From Carettochelys insculpta (Eukaryota > Chordata > Testudines > Carettochelyidae): a DNA stretch of 64,000 nt. A program made the position numbers and the translations under genes. Below the pieces are notes generated by a model. It saw only the letters and a program-made list of their open reading frames with translations, was not told the origin of the DNA and ran no database searches. Below, piece after piece: positions 47,111-58,269 of the stretch; the first letter of the stretch is position 1; each line of letters starts with the position of its first letter. The DNA is taken from the NCBI RefSeq assembly GCF_033958435.1, contig NC_134145.1, positions 39,211,501 through 39,275,500 of the forward strand, given 5' to 3'.

Positions 47111-47950
47111 ACCCTGGGTCAAAGTCTATGAAAGTTTTTCAGTTCTGTTACTGTAATTATTTGCTGTATGAGGTCACATTCTCTTAGGTGATATGTTTGA
47201 TTGCGACTTGAGCATGATTTGTCTTATTGATGTATTGTGTATTTTTCCAAACACACGCAAAGATTTGTCCGCAGAGCATTTTCCAGAAACACCTCTAATT
47301 CACCTCTCTTTTGGCTTTTGTATTAATTTACATTTTATACTCAAAATGAGTGGTAGATTCCTCAGCAAGTCCGACAGCTGTACTGTAGATGCAGTGCTTC
47401 CACTAAAACCAGATTAGCTAGAATTACCAGTGCAAAATTACTGAAGTCTCATTCTGTTAATTCAGAGACTGAACAGTAAAGAGTCCACTTTGATTTCCAC
47501 ATTCAGGCTGTTGGTTAGTCTGAATAGGACGTAGAGCAAGAAAAAGGAAGTCTCGCTTTTATTAATCAGAAAAACATTTGTTAGTTAAGGGGAAGCTTTT
47601 CAGTTAATAAATTTACACTTTACAATTTACAGTGTTTTCTGGAGTAAAACAAGACAAGGATTCTTGCTTGAAAAATCAAATGTGCTGCTGACTGGTACGA
47701 ATTCTAGCTATTTTTTTATGCAAATATTAATGTTCTCTTGTAACTGACTAAATACACAATAATGGGTAGTATTAAAATCAAGGAGCATTGTAGTTCTAAT
47801 CAGTTCAACTTTGGTCATAACTGATGAGTATTGAGTTGGGTAGACAGAAACTCCTAATGATGTGATGGCTTTGTTGCAGATGTTACTGCATTATTCAGTT
47901 TCCACATTATAGGACTAAGCCGCTTTTTGTTTTATTCCTCCTGTATGACT
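47111..47950. other. Intergenic sequence between SLC30A7 and DPH5
   Basis: AT-rich. A possible part of a long SLC30A7 3' UTR. No feature recognised. Confidence 0.4.
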
Positions 47951-47952
47951 CT

Positions 47953-48250
47953 CTGGCTGGGTCTACGTCATGCAGCTTTCCTGGTAGGTCCATGTTAATG
48001 AGCAGCCTCGAAATTGCAAATGGCTGCTCATTAGAATGGTCCCACAGCTCATTAGCATAGCCACATGAGAGCTTGGTCTCAGCCTCTGCAGACGGACTTG
48101 CCACCAGTAAAGAGGCTGGGCAGACATGCCCCTGCTGGCAAAAAGCCCCTCTGCCGCCAGATCCTTTTGCCTGTGGGGAAAATAAAGTCAGGTTCGTGAG
48201 GTCTTGCTCATGAGAGATCCGCTCTGAGCTAAATCTGGGGCATTATGGGG
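47953..48250. mobile_element. Truncated Harbinger-like MITE
   Basis: Starts GGCTGGGTCTACGTCATGCA and contains TTAATGAGCAGCCTCGAAAT, mirrored by ATGGCTGCTCATTAGAATGG and GCTCATTAGCATAGCCAC. It shares GTCTAC ends and CTCATTAGCAT blocks with the MITEs at 1574 and 63434. The right end is not clear. Confidence 0.55.
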
Positions 48251-48439
48251 TAAGAGGTGTTAGGTTGTCCAACTATCCCGTTTTAGGTCTTCTGGAAAGT
48301 CCTTCCTCCTAATAGTGACACCTTTTTTCACCCACTAATAAACTCTTAGGTAAGCTGTAATTAATAGATCATATGGATAATTTTAAACCCCTGGAATGTT
48401 GAGCATCAAGGACTATCTATGACTTTGTTTTGTTTCAAA

Positions 48440-48905
48440 TGATACTACAGATTGACCCACTCTGGTCCAGGACTCTCCTGGACTATGGATGTTACTGAAC
48501 CAGAGATCTGCAATGCCTGGCTTGGGAGTCTGGGAGCAGATGTGTCAGCAAGCTCAGCCAGGAGTAGAAAGCCAGAGAGCCGGCCCAGAGCCTGCCCAGA
48601 CCACCAGGAGCAGAGCTAGTCCCATACATGGGGAGTGCCAGCAGCCCAGAATGGAGTTGGGGGCAAGCAGTCTGGCCAGTCTTGCAGCTGTGGAGCCAGC
48701 AGCCCAACGGAGTGGTGCCAGGGTACAGCCACAGGCAGGGAGCTCAGCCAGAGCCTGCAGCAGAGACCAGTGTGAGTGCTGCAGCAGGATTAGAGGCTGT
48801 GAGGGGAGCCCAGCCAGGGGGCTGGTGGCCCCCAGAAAGGGCCAGAATAACCCTGGTCTGCCAAACTCCCTCTTTTTGGACCAGAGCAGTTCAACCTGCA
48901 GCTTC
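48440..48905. mobile_element. MITE related to the one at 13848
   Basis: Left: CTCTGGTCCAGGACTCTCCTGGACTATGGATGTTACTGAACCAGAG-like sequence. Right: TTTGGACCAGAGCAGTTCAACCTG. The TTCAACCTG and GGACCAGAG ends match the 13848 element with divergence. The GC-rich interior carries chance open frames (48489-49058), not a gene. Confidence 0.55.
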
Positions 48906-49905
48906 TGCTTCCACACAGTTAACAGGCATGTTAGTAATTTCAATATCATTGTTTGTGCTTATTTGAACCTGCTAGATGTCCAAAGATGGCTGAATACCTG
49001 CAGAAGATTTTTAAGAGTGACTTGGGTATGGAGGAGAATGCCTTGTATTAGATACTGAATCAGTTTATCCACTCTAATTTTCATACAGTTAAAACCTGTA
49101 CTTCAGGCCAGCAGTATTGTATTTCTTTGCAACTAAAGACTAGGGTGACTTCTAGCAAGTTCATGAAGCATGAGCTTGCATCATAGTAAGGAGAACCTTG
49201 CTAAATTTCACTTCTAATCATCAAACTGTCATAAACCCAACAATCTCCTTTAACTCTCCATGAGGACAAAGCAGCAAGGTGCTACAGTGAAGAGAACTGT
49301 GTATAAAATTAATCATCTACAAGTTGCTTGGCACTGAATGTAACATGGAGGGAAACAGGTCATCCTTAAGAGCTTACAAACTGATCCTGTAACACTTAAA
49401 TAAGAGTAAAGTTATACTCTGTGCAGGAGTGGGCCCAAGGGAGAAGGAGCTCAGGTAAATCTAGTATCCTTACTACACTACAATACGGGTTTAACTAGTA
49501 CAAAAAAGCATGTTGGAATAACTGAATTCATTACTTTTTATGATGCACTGGTGAAATGATCTGTATTTGATTATCTGATTGTTAGTGAAGTTCTGTGTCT
49601 GAAATTTTAAAATTGAAAATGTTCTAGGTAGGCTGCCTGGGCATTAGCAGAATCCAGAACTCACACTTAAATGAAAGTTAGTGCTACTTGAGTAAGTGTC
49701 AATATGTTCATTATATTTGAGTTGGGATTTGCTTTTACTTTCAATTTCCACGAATGAAAACTGATAGAGAAGGGAAGAAGGAAATACCCTCTACTTCAGT
49801 ATAGATGCTAACTGACAATGTATTGTGGGGATGCAGATGAGATACCAGCAAAAGTTGCGGTTGAGTAGAATTGTTCCTGAAGATTACATACACCTATCAC
49901 CTATT
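48906..49905. other. Intergenic sequence without recognised features
   Basis: AT-rich. No conserved coding region or repeat seen. Confidence 0.45.
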
Positions 49906-49910
49906 AGTAA

Positions 49911-50385
49911 CAGAGGAAAAGCCCTGCTAGTCTATGTACTATCAAAACAAAAAAGCAATCCAGTAGCACTTTAAAGACTAACAGAATAGTTTATTAGGTG
50001 ATGAGCTTTTGTGGGACAGACCCACTTCTTCAGACCATAGCCAGACCAGAACAGACTCAAGATTTAAGGCACAGAGAACCAAAAATGGTAATCAAGGTTG
50101 ACAAATCAGAAAAAAATTATCAAGGTGAGCAAATCAGAGCAGGGGGCAGAAGTGGGGTGTCAAGAATTTGATTTCCCCCCCACTTCTGCCCTTCTACTTT
50201 CTGATTTGCTCACCTTGATAATATTTTTCTGATTTGTCAACCCTGATTACTATTTTTGGTTCTCTGTGCCTTAAATCTTGAGTCTCTTCTGGTACAGTTA
50301 TGATCTGAAGAAGTGGGTCTGACCCACAAAAGCTCATCACCTAATAAATTATTTTGTTAGTCTTTAAAGTGCTATTGGATAACTA
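49911..50385. repeat. PLE pseudo-LTR palindrome
   Basis: The left arm (49935-50150: GTAGCACTTTAAAGACTAAC, CCACTTCTTCAGACCATAG, GAACCAAAAATGGTAATCAA, CAAGGTGAGCAAATCAGA) is followed by the right arm (50160-50380), its complement, with only about 20 bp between. It has no coding part, so only the two terminal repeats remain, joined head to head. Confidence 0.88.
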
Positions 50386-50994
50386 TGTTGCTTTCATCTA
50401 TTAAGCTAAGTTGCTTACTATAAGTTAGAAGAGCAGATCCTCATGCTGCTCCATGTACATACACACCCACTTGCCTGGTACTATGATTCTGCTGCTCATG
50501 AGTCCTTGAGGATAGTATGAAATGAAAAATGGAAGCTAGAACACTAAAAATACATCAGAGATTGGTTAAGTACCAGTTTGGGTCAGCATCTTAATTCATG
50601 AACAACCTTGTCCTGTTTTCTTCAATTAGCTGTTCTGATAACATTGGGTAGGGCAGCTTGCTTTAACCTAGTTCTCTCATTGGTAATACTGGTTTTGAAA
50701 AGAACAATGTGGTGGTTTCAGATCCAACCTTCACAGGCTGCTGCGTAGCATACGATAGCACTATCTCCTGCAGCAGTTATTCTCTTGCCCCCCCACCATG
50801 GACCCAATCTGCTTTCTGCCTTTTATTTCTTTATAATCACCTTTTCCTTAAAGTCTTTCCAAGGGTGACCATCCACATCTGGCCTTCCAAGACCAGAGGT
50901 TGCTGTAGTAACCTGTCAAAAGATACAGGGTATTCTCCTAGGCTCCATTGGCAAGTGAAAATCTCTGCATGTCAGCAACTGCAGAATCATCTAT
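50386..50994. other. Intergenic sequence without recognised features
   Basis: No exon or repeat recognised. A 120-codon frame from 50709 lacks motifs and runs into the next PLE. Confidence 0.4.
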
Positions 50995-51008
50995 CTTTCA
51001 GATTTAGT

Positions 51009-51692
51009 ATACACTATCAAAACAAAAAGCAGTCAAGTAGCACTTTAAAGACTAGCAAAATAGTTCATTAGGTGAGCTTTTGTGGGACAGACCCACTTCT
51101 TCAGACCATAGCCAGACCCGAACAGACTCAATATTTAAGGCACAGAGAACCAAAAACAGTAAGCAAGGAGGACAAATCAGAAAAAGATAATCAAGGTGAG
51201 CAAATCAGAGAGTGGGGGGGAAGGTCAAGAATTAGATTGAGCCAAGTGTGCAGATGAGCCCCTATAGTGACTCAAAGTTCCCATCATGATTTAAACCATG
51301 TGTTAATGTGCCAAATTTGAATATAAAAGCCAGCTCGGCTGTTTCCCTTTCCAGAACGGTGTGAAAGTTCTTTTTCCAGTAACACACATACCTTGAGGTC
51401 ATTGACAGAATGCCCCATTCCATTAAAATGTTGACTAACTGGTTTGTGGATCTGGAGTGTTTTGATGTCTGTTTTGTGCCCATTGACCCTCTGTCAAAGG
51501 GAGTTAGAAGTCTGTCCAATATACAAAGCATCTGGGCATTGTTGGCACACGATGGCATATATGATGTTAGTAGAGGAGCATGAGAAAGTGCCTGTGATTC
51601 TGTGCGTAACCTGGTTAGGTCCAGTGATCGTATTTCTAGAGAAGGTATGTGGACAAAGCTGGCAGCAGGCTTTGTTGCAAGGAAAGGGTCCA
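51009..51692 (-). mobile_element. Penelope-like element, 5'-truncated single copy with target duplication
   Basis: The pseudo-LTR tip lies at 51012-51240 and the coding part follows to 51692, reading on the - strand. A 14-bp perfect duplication, CTTTCAGATTTAGT at 50995-51008 and 51693-51706, flanks it. Unlike the neighbours, this copy has no inverted partner, so it is the simple 5'-truncated form. It is a useful reference for the PLE ends. Confidence 0.9.
51262..51692 (-). pseudogene. PLE GIY-YIG endonuclease remnant
   Basis: Two - strand frames together encode PFPCNKACCQLCPHTFSRNT (Cys-rich finger-like motif), ITGPNQVTHRITGTFSCSST, NIIYAIVCQQCPDALYIGQT (the GIY-YIG core), then, after a frame change near 51500, RGSMGTKQTSKHSRSTNQLV and ILMEWGILSMTSRYVCYWKK. 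The last part retains the ISVNILMEWG region. One or two shifts disable it. Its linker is the most complete of the copies here. Confidence 0.8.
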
Positions 51693-51706
51693 CTTTCAGA
51701 TTTAGT

Positions 51707-53254
51707 GAGTGGCACTTGAAATGCAAGTTCCCACCTGGAGGGTAATTTTACTCTACACAGAATGTTTGGCAAAAGCACTGTCTTGTAAAGGGATATACAT
51801 ATTTCACTTCCCACCTATACAAAAAACCTTGAGTGGTAAGTGCCAGCATCTTGTTCAGGAGTTGAAATTAATAAAACTGCCAAGGGGGCTGGCTAACACA
51901 TGAAAGAATGTGAATGAAAAAATTGCCAAAACCATTCCTAGCAGCAGCACAGTACTGTTTGCTTTTGCAGTCATTGTACAAACACATGAAGTACTCATAG
52001 TGGTGTGCATAAATTTAATAACATTAGAACATTTCAAACAAATGTCTAAGTGCAGATTCTAAATAAAACTGGGAGACTGTATACTGCAACTTGGTTTGGA
52101 AGTGCTAAAGTTAAGCCATTATGACTTGCCCCAAGTGCAATATTAGAAATTTGTAATGTACTTTTTTCTACTTGAATGATCCATGTAAAACATTTCATGT
52201 GATGTATCTGAAAAAGATTTGGGATCAAATTTCCTTTCAATAAAACTTGGTTTTAAAAAGCCCTGAATGTGTCATCCTCTGATGTGACTGGCTGACAAGA
52301 ATCTTGAAAGTCCATGGTTAGAACTGGCTGTCAAAGAACTTCAATATAATATCAAGTTGTAATCTACTGGATAGAAATTCCCCTTAAGCTTTCATACAAC
52401 AGTTCAGAACATATAGGTCAGTTTTAGTGTCACATAACAGCTGTTAAGTACATAACTGATTTTTATGTCCACTGACATAGCCAAACCTTCCAACATGTGG
52501 TCTGCAACCCCTCGCAGTGACAGGTCACATGGCCTCTTCCCTTCCTTCCCACTTTTAGGTGATTAGTGGATTCCATGGCCTGCACTGTTCTCATCTCTAT
52601 TCCCTTTTCTAAGATAGAGCAGGGTTTGTGGACAGGCTTGGCCATTTCCTATAACCTGCTCTTAATTTCTTTCTGCAGTTCATTGCACACCACAGGCCAA
52701 ATTAATTGCATCTCTCAGACTGCTATGGTCACAGAACATTAAACAGCTATTTGGACTGCCCTGGCCCAGGTGATTCCTTGGGTGGCATACTAGGATGGGA
52801 GGTGAGCACTGATACACTTTCTTTGTCCTTTGCAGACTGAGTTCCAGGTATGCCTCATGTTAATGGAAGAGTGCAAGTAAAGTAGAATACACAGAGCTGG
52901 CAAGCTATATTTTTCCCTCACGCTTATTCTGTTCACATTGCTCAGGTTCATCTGAACTTCCCTCTGTACTGTCAAGCTGTAAGCCATTCCTCCTCTCAAA
53001 GGTCCATCTTCTAATATTCATGATGCCCCTGGGAAAAGGAAGCTTTTCATCACAATGAGCGCCAACAAGTGAAACCTTCCTGATACAGCAGGACACTTTG
53101 TAGAAGAAAACATGGAACTGCAAGCAGAGTATGAACTTCTGAGAGGGAATGTTCATGCTATTAATATTGTAGGTGAACTTGCACTCTACCTCTGTTTGTA
53201 TGTTTAAAGTAAGGATGGGATAACAGTTAAAACTGCCACAAAAAGTATCTTTAT
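51707..53254. other. Intergenic sequence upstream of the DPH5 stop
   Basis: AT-rich. It may include a longer DPH5 3' UTR on the - strand. No repeat or exon recognised. Several 60-70 codon frames have no motifs. Confidence 0.45.
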
Positions 53255-53255
53255 T
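53250..53255 (-). terminator. DPH5: AATAAA overlapping the DPH5 stop codon
   Basis: On the - strand the terminal TGA (53257-53255) is followed directly by ATAAAG, so AATAAA begins at the last base of the stop codon. If used, the 3' UTR would be only about 15-30 nt. Confidence 0.5.
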
Positions 53256-53478
53256 CAAGTGTTCCTTTGACATTCATAGTCTTGAAAGCTAGATTCATCC
53301 ACAGCAAAGAGCTTAAGCATATCTATTTCCAGAGGATGCATATTGCCAGCTATGATCATGGAATGTAGTGGGCCACCAAGTTCTACTGTTGACATCTGTT
53401 GTAAGGTGCCTGAAACAATTTTCTGATCCATGGCACCCACCCTTGCTAGGCCAACACAGAGTGCGTTCTCTGTAATTT
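53255..53478 (-). CDS. DPH5: DPH5 terminal coding exon
   Basis: C-terminal part of diphthine methyl ester synthase, the SAM-dependent methyltransferase that acts on eEF2 in diphthamide synthesis. With one carried-over base the exon starts E, then ITENALCVGLARVGAMDQKI, VSGTLQQMSTVELGGPLHSM, IIAGNMHPLEIDMLKLFAVD and ends SSFQDYECQRNT before TGA. LCVGLARVGxxDQKI and GxLHSxII are conserved DPH5 segments. The exon is 224 bp (2 + 74 codons including stop) with a TTTTGTAG acceptor. The last dozen residues are divergent, as is usual in this family. Confidence 0.94.
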
Positions 53479-54860
53479 CTACAAAACAAAAAAGCAATGT
53501 CAGGAGATAATTCATCTTTAATGTTCTAGAGAGCAAATTTAATCTCCTTACTGAGATTAATCTCCGTGCTTCACTGAAAGTAATTAATGTGTTTTACATT
53601 TACCAAAAACATTCAGTCTCACTTTGCAACTAACCTAGTTTTTTCAAAGTGAGAGGGAAGTCTGTTCCTTAAGGAGCTGTATTACTGTAAACTACATGTT
53701 TACTGTAGTTAGAATGGAATATGGCAAATATAAGAATGCTTGCAAAAGAGGGGAGCTTGTTCCCTTCTCCAAGTGAGTCCTCCTTCAGTCAGTGCCAATA
53801 GCAGGAAACTGGTGTAGGTGAGACGACTACCTTATCTCACACTACTTCCACACCCACGTGGAGAGAAGTAAACTACTAAAGGCAGGGAATTTGTTCTAAA
53901 ACATGTATTTTGTAAATAATTTTTAATAAATACAGCAGCAAATTAAGGTGGTGTTTATTTTAGTTCTGTTCTCTAACACTGGAAATGTAGAGTATCTACA
54001 TATTATATAAACTTGGTAGAACTTTTTTTTTTAAAACTGGCATACCATTTAATAGTAGTTTAAGGATTTCCTCCAGTTTTTACACATCCACAGAATTATG
54101 GGATTAGATATTGAGTAGATGCTCCCCACAATAGACATTTTAAATTGATCAACAGTTGATACTGAAACTTCTAAAGCTTTAGCTTTTGACTTTTGACTGT
54201 CAACATCAAAATATCCAAAGCAAGTACTTTTAAATTAAAGCAGCATTTTTGTCTATAAATTGACAACGTACGTGTCACTTACATGTGTATGATGAAATAC
54301 AGATTATCAACAAGTCTAATTCTTTCAAGCCTGCCTGTGCCAATGGGATTCATCTGAATTTACATAGGGGTAAATAAGAATTTGCTCAGTAACTAGTGAC
54401 TTTTCTATAGTATGAAAATCTGATGGTAATTGAAGTGTTCAAAGTAGTTAAAGGGAACCTGCAACCTTGAAACAGTCTAACAGTTCCAAAAACCTGAGTA
54501 AATAAACCCTCTATTCTGATCCCTTCAAATAGTTTCCCCTTGTTTAATCTGACTGACCAAACGGAAAGTATAATGGCAACGCAGGTTTTCAAACTGTGGT
54601 AACTGTAGCAGTTTAACCAAAGTAGAGGCTGCCAGGAACCCCAACTCACATTTAGAGTGCTCACTGCCTGAAGGACAGCATGAGTTTTGCTAAACCCATC
54701 TTGTGATCAGTTGACTAGGGTTGAAGGTAGCCCAGTTCCACTTCAGGTCAAAGGCAGCTCTGATGAATAGGAGCTGTGCCGTACCAGAGACTCCTCAGTA
54801 AAGGTACAGAAAGAGGATGCCAGTCACACTAGACCTTGGAAACAAATACTAAATATGTAC
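53479..54860 (-). other. DPH5: DPH5 last intron
   Basis: AT-rich. No repeat or nested gene recognised. GTACAT donor at the 54860 side and a T-rich acceptor at 53479-53495. Confidence 0.55.
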
Positions 54861-54964
54861 CTGGTTCTTCTCCTTGAAGCCTTCTATTTTGAACAATGGC
54901 AAGAAGCTGTTCTGCAGCTTGGTTCACACTCATGTACCGTGGCAACTCATAAATCTTCCTTCCT
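54861..54964 (-). CDS. DPH5: DPH5 internal coding exon
   Basis: 104 bp (1 + 34 codons + 1). It reads GRKIYELPRYMSVNQAAEQL and LAIVQNRRLQGEEP. GRKIYExPRYMSVNQAAxQL is the DPH5 signature in the C-terminal half. Acceptor CCCACTAG, donor GTACAT. The donor deviates from GTAAGT but the phase to the next exon is right. Confidence 0.94.
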
Positions 54965-55921
54965 CTAGTGGGAAAAAACCTAAGTAATAATTGCCTTGGC
55001 AAATAGTATTGAACCACAAAATAGTAGGGTACTGGAATGAGAGCATCACATTATCTCTATTACAGATTTTAACCCATATGGCTAAAGCAGTCCATAGGCT
55101 TTGAGGTGGGCTGAAAGGGAGAAGGGGAGGAACATTATAGGGTGAGTTCAAGCTAAATTGCAGTTTCCGGGTACTCTGCACACTTGTAAAGCATCAGGGC
55201 ATGAGCTCACTGATAGTTTGAGTCAAATGAGACTGCTGGAAATTACGGTGTCTGTACCTATTTGAGTTTTGTTTTTCTACAGTAATACATTTTCCCAACA
55301 GTCATCAATGAGGCAGATAATTACATAGGCATATATCCAGTTATTCTCAAAACAGTTTTCACCTAGTTTGTCAATGCTGGATACATCAAGCAAAGTATGA
55401 ATCAGTTTAGATCAAAAGTTACTACATATGTTGAAGCAACAATTTATAGATAAAATGATTATAAAGAAATGGTTAATAAATGATAAACTTCTGAGACAGC
55501 TCAATGAATTTAAACTAACAGTATTAAAAAGGGTTTGGTGTTAAGAGAATGGAATGTCATTACTCCAGATGCAGGTTCTAGCCAGTGCACTGAAATAATT
55601 CAGAGCACCATCTTGCTTTCAGCCATTCATCTGCTTTGAGCATTGAGACTATACTGTGTAAGAGTGAATAATTTTTAAAACTTTGTGTAAGCTAGTGAAG
55701 AACACAGTACTGAAAATCAGCATGCAATTACTGCAAACAAAGGGCTCAATCCCAGTGGAAATTAATGGCAAAACTATTTATTACTATGAATGCAGGACCC
55801 TGTGTAAGTGTTTTATTTCATTAAGAAAGAACGTGTAAGAAACTGGTGAGTGCAGAATTACTGACTATGTAGGATCTTCAACCACTTCTCATTCAAACAT
55901 GCTGACAGTGTATTTACTCAC
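54965..55921 (-). other. DPH5: DPH5 intron
   Basis: AT-rich intron of about 960 bp without recognised repeats. Confidence 0.55.
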
Positions 55922-55961
55922 TTCATCAGGTTTTCCAGAGATTGCTCCTTTACTTTGATAT
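55922..55961 (-). CDS. DPH5: DPH5 40-bp microexon-like coding exon
   Basis: Only 40 bp (2 + 12 codons + 2): with the flanking phase it reads D, IKVKEQSLENLM, K. DIKVKEQSLENL(I/M)KGRK is the conserved DPH5 sequence linking the exons on both sides. Acceptor TCCTGCAG, donor GTGAGT. It is too short to be found by ORF length and was located by expected sequence and phase. Confidence 0.93.
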
Positions 55962-57978
55962 CTGCAGGATAAAAGTTTTATTTATTAGGCAAGACTTCAT
56001 CTGAGGTACTGTAATATTCTCACAACTGTCTGTCTAAATAAATGAGAGCTTAGTCATTTGAATTATCAGGCTTTTTTCCCGCTTTACATATACCAATATT
56101 TTAGCTACTGTGAGAACTATAACTGTGGATTGCTTGCAAAGTAGTATCAGCCATATATTAGTTATGAAGAAAACTTGTTCTTAACCATTTTCCTTTTATA
56201 AATAAATCTTTACCTGGGATTGCATCACTTCTAGGATTCTAGAGCAAATAAGAACAATTTAAAACATCCTTTAAACTAGTGCTATGGTGTTTAATTTAAA
56301 ACGTAGTGCCTAAATACTATAATGATGGGCTTATCTGTCATATGACTGAAAAATTTCACTGCCACTGTTGTGAAACATTTAAAGCTTCTGAAAGACAGAT
56401 GTATTGCGCCTTTCATTCATAGATTCTAGGTTCTGTTGTATGACGGTGGTCAGAAGGTAAAGCAGCATAACTGAATGACAGTACTCACTTAAACCACCAC
56501 ACAGAAACCTAATTCATTAGCAGTTCTGTCTCGCTTCAATTTCAGGATTTGTATATTTAATATGGAGCAACTCCACAACTTTATGGAGGCTCAGGTGCCT
56601 GCACTCTCTCTTGCCAGGCACTCAAGTGGATATTACCCACAAAAGCTCATTACCTAATAAATAAAATTGTTGTCTTTAATGTGCTACAGACTGCTTGTTT
56701 TTTGTGAAGCTACAGACTAACCCAGCCCTTCTGAGGCACAAAACAGTAGAACATTTGTTTAGCTTGTATTTACTGTCACAGTTTTTAACTTGGTGTTCAA
56801 ATTGGTGTATTACACACCTATAGAGACAGACATCACTTATTTTAAATCTACTCTATGTTAAAATACAAAAATTATACATTGAGGTGTGTTTTCAGTTTTA
56901 AAATAGCTGTTCAGAGTTTAGCATCAAGCTCTGCCAAGGAAATTCTGAGGAAAAGGTTTTTATGACCAGACCTGTACATAACCTGGCCTTTCAAAACAAA
57001 AACAACCAAAACCAAAGTTGCAGGAACTATTGCTACAATTTATAAGTTAAAGTTACAGTACTGCAAAATCAAAACTGGGTATTGTGAATAGCACTGTTAC
57101 TCATTTGTGAAGTATTCTTTAATATAATTTGACTAAACAATCAACTAAATGAGACCATAATCAAGTGGGCACTTAATTTGAAATTACCAAGTTACAAACA
57201 TGGACTTAAAATTAAAGTCCTATACCTGTCATGAATCTCTTCCCTTCCCCAAATGTTGTGGTTTTGCAATTTTTACACAATTGTCTTCTCTCATGCTGTT
57301 AAAAAATCAACACTGAAATGGGGAATAGTGCAACTGATCAAGTGCTAACAGATGCAGAGTAAGTGAACAAAAAAGCCTCCCTCCTACTTCCTTCTTTCAG
57401 TTTAATTTGTAATAATAGGATTTACACTTGTCAAACTTTTTCACTTGTTTCTTTCTTTGGCAACTTTTTAAACATCTGACTGTGACCGCATCTGAAAAAC
57501 AAGTTTATGTGCATCAGGAAAGTCAGCCAAATGTGCAATGATACTTGTACATTTAAAATTGTTTCCAGACTAAGGACCTTCCGGCCCCCAAAGAGACAGC
57601 ATGTTTTTACTTTAACTATTAATTTGTTAAGCATGAACAGCTCCCTCCTCAACCTTAAAAACAGATGGAAATGATCTAATTCTTGAACTGGTAACAAACC
57701 AAGGACTTAACACTCTCAGTCTTAAGCACGTGTGTAATTACATGCACATGCTCATGCAAGCCAATGGGATATTTGCCATGCTGTTATACACAGGCTCATG
57801 TGTTTCCAGCATCGGGGTTTAAGATTTGGATTACAGGATGGGGTAAATTTAAAATATCAGAAAACAACGGACATGCCTGAGGATACTGCTAATTTCAAAT
57901 CAGTCATCTGTTTTACATTCTTGTGGTTTTTTGCAAATAATGTAACCTTGTCACATTGTAAAGTTCTTCAAACTAATG
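55962..57978 (-). other. DPH5: DPH5 intron, part before the second DIRS
   Basis: AT-rich. At about 56632-56745 ACCCACAAAAGCTCATTACC, then TTGTTGTCTTTAATGTGCTA and ACAGACTAACCCAGCCCTTC, is a PLE pseudo-LTR tip on the + strand. Nothing else recognised. Confidence 0.55.
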
Positions 57979-58163
57979 AATATTCGAGTGCTTGCTCATG
58001 TCTATTCCACCTAGGTGTGCGCAGACAGTGTGCTCATGTCATCATAAGTTTTTCCCCCTAGCAATACCCATTGAGCCAGCAGGGCACCCCTGGAGTGGCA
58101 CTGGCATATGAGCTCACATATACTCCCTGCCAGCTCCATGCCTGCCCAGTTCCTTCTTACGGC
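57979..58163 (+). repeat. Second DIRS left inverted terminal repeat
   Basis: Begins TTCGAGTGCTTGCTCATGTC and includes TTTTTCCCCCTAGCAATACC, CAGCAGGGCACCCCTGGAGT and CCCAGTTCCTTCTTACGG. The complement, with scattered differences, occurs at 61757-61925 (GTAAGAAGGAACTGGAGAGA, CTCCAGGGAGTGCCCTGCC). Confidence 0.85.
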
Positions 58164-58269
58164 CTGTGGCCCTTGGAACAACTCTTGTTCTCCAGATGTT
58201 GTGTATATAGCTCTCATCTCAGTTCTTTAGTTGTTAAGTGCCTGATATATACCAGTTAAGTAACAGTAG

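Noticed and set aside
48489..49058. 189-codon + strand frame
   Set aside because: Lies in the GC-rich interior of a MITE. Gln/Ala/Pro-rich with no family signature.
53776..57978. Possible additional DPH5 or nested gene exons
   Set aside because: No sequence outside the four exons continues the DPH5 protein. The exon phases already join without gaps.
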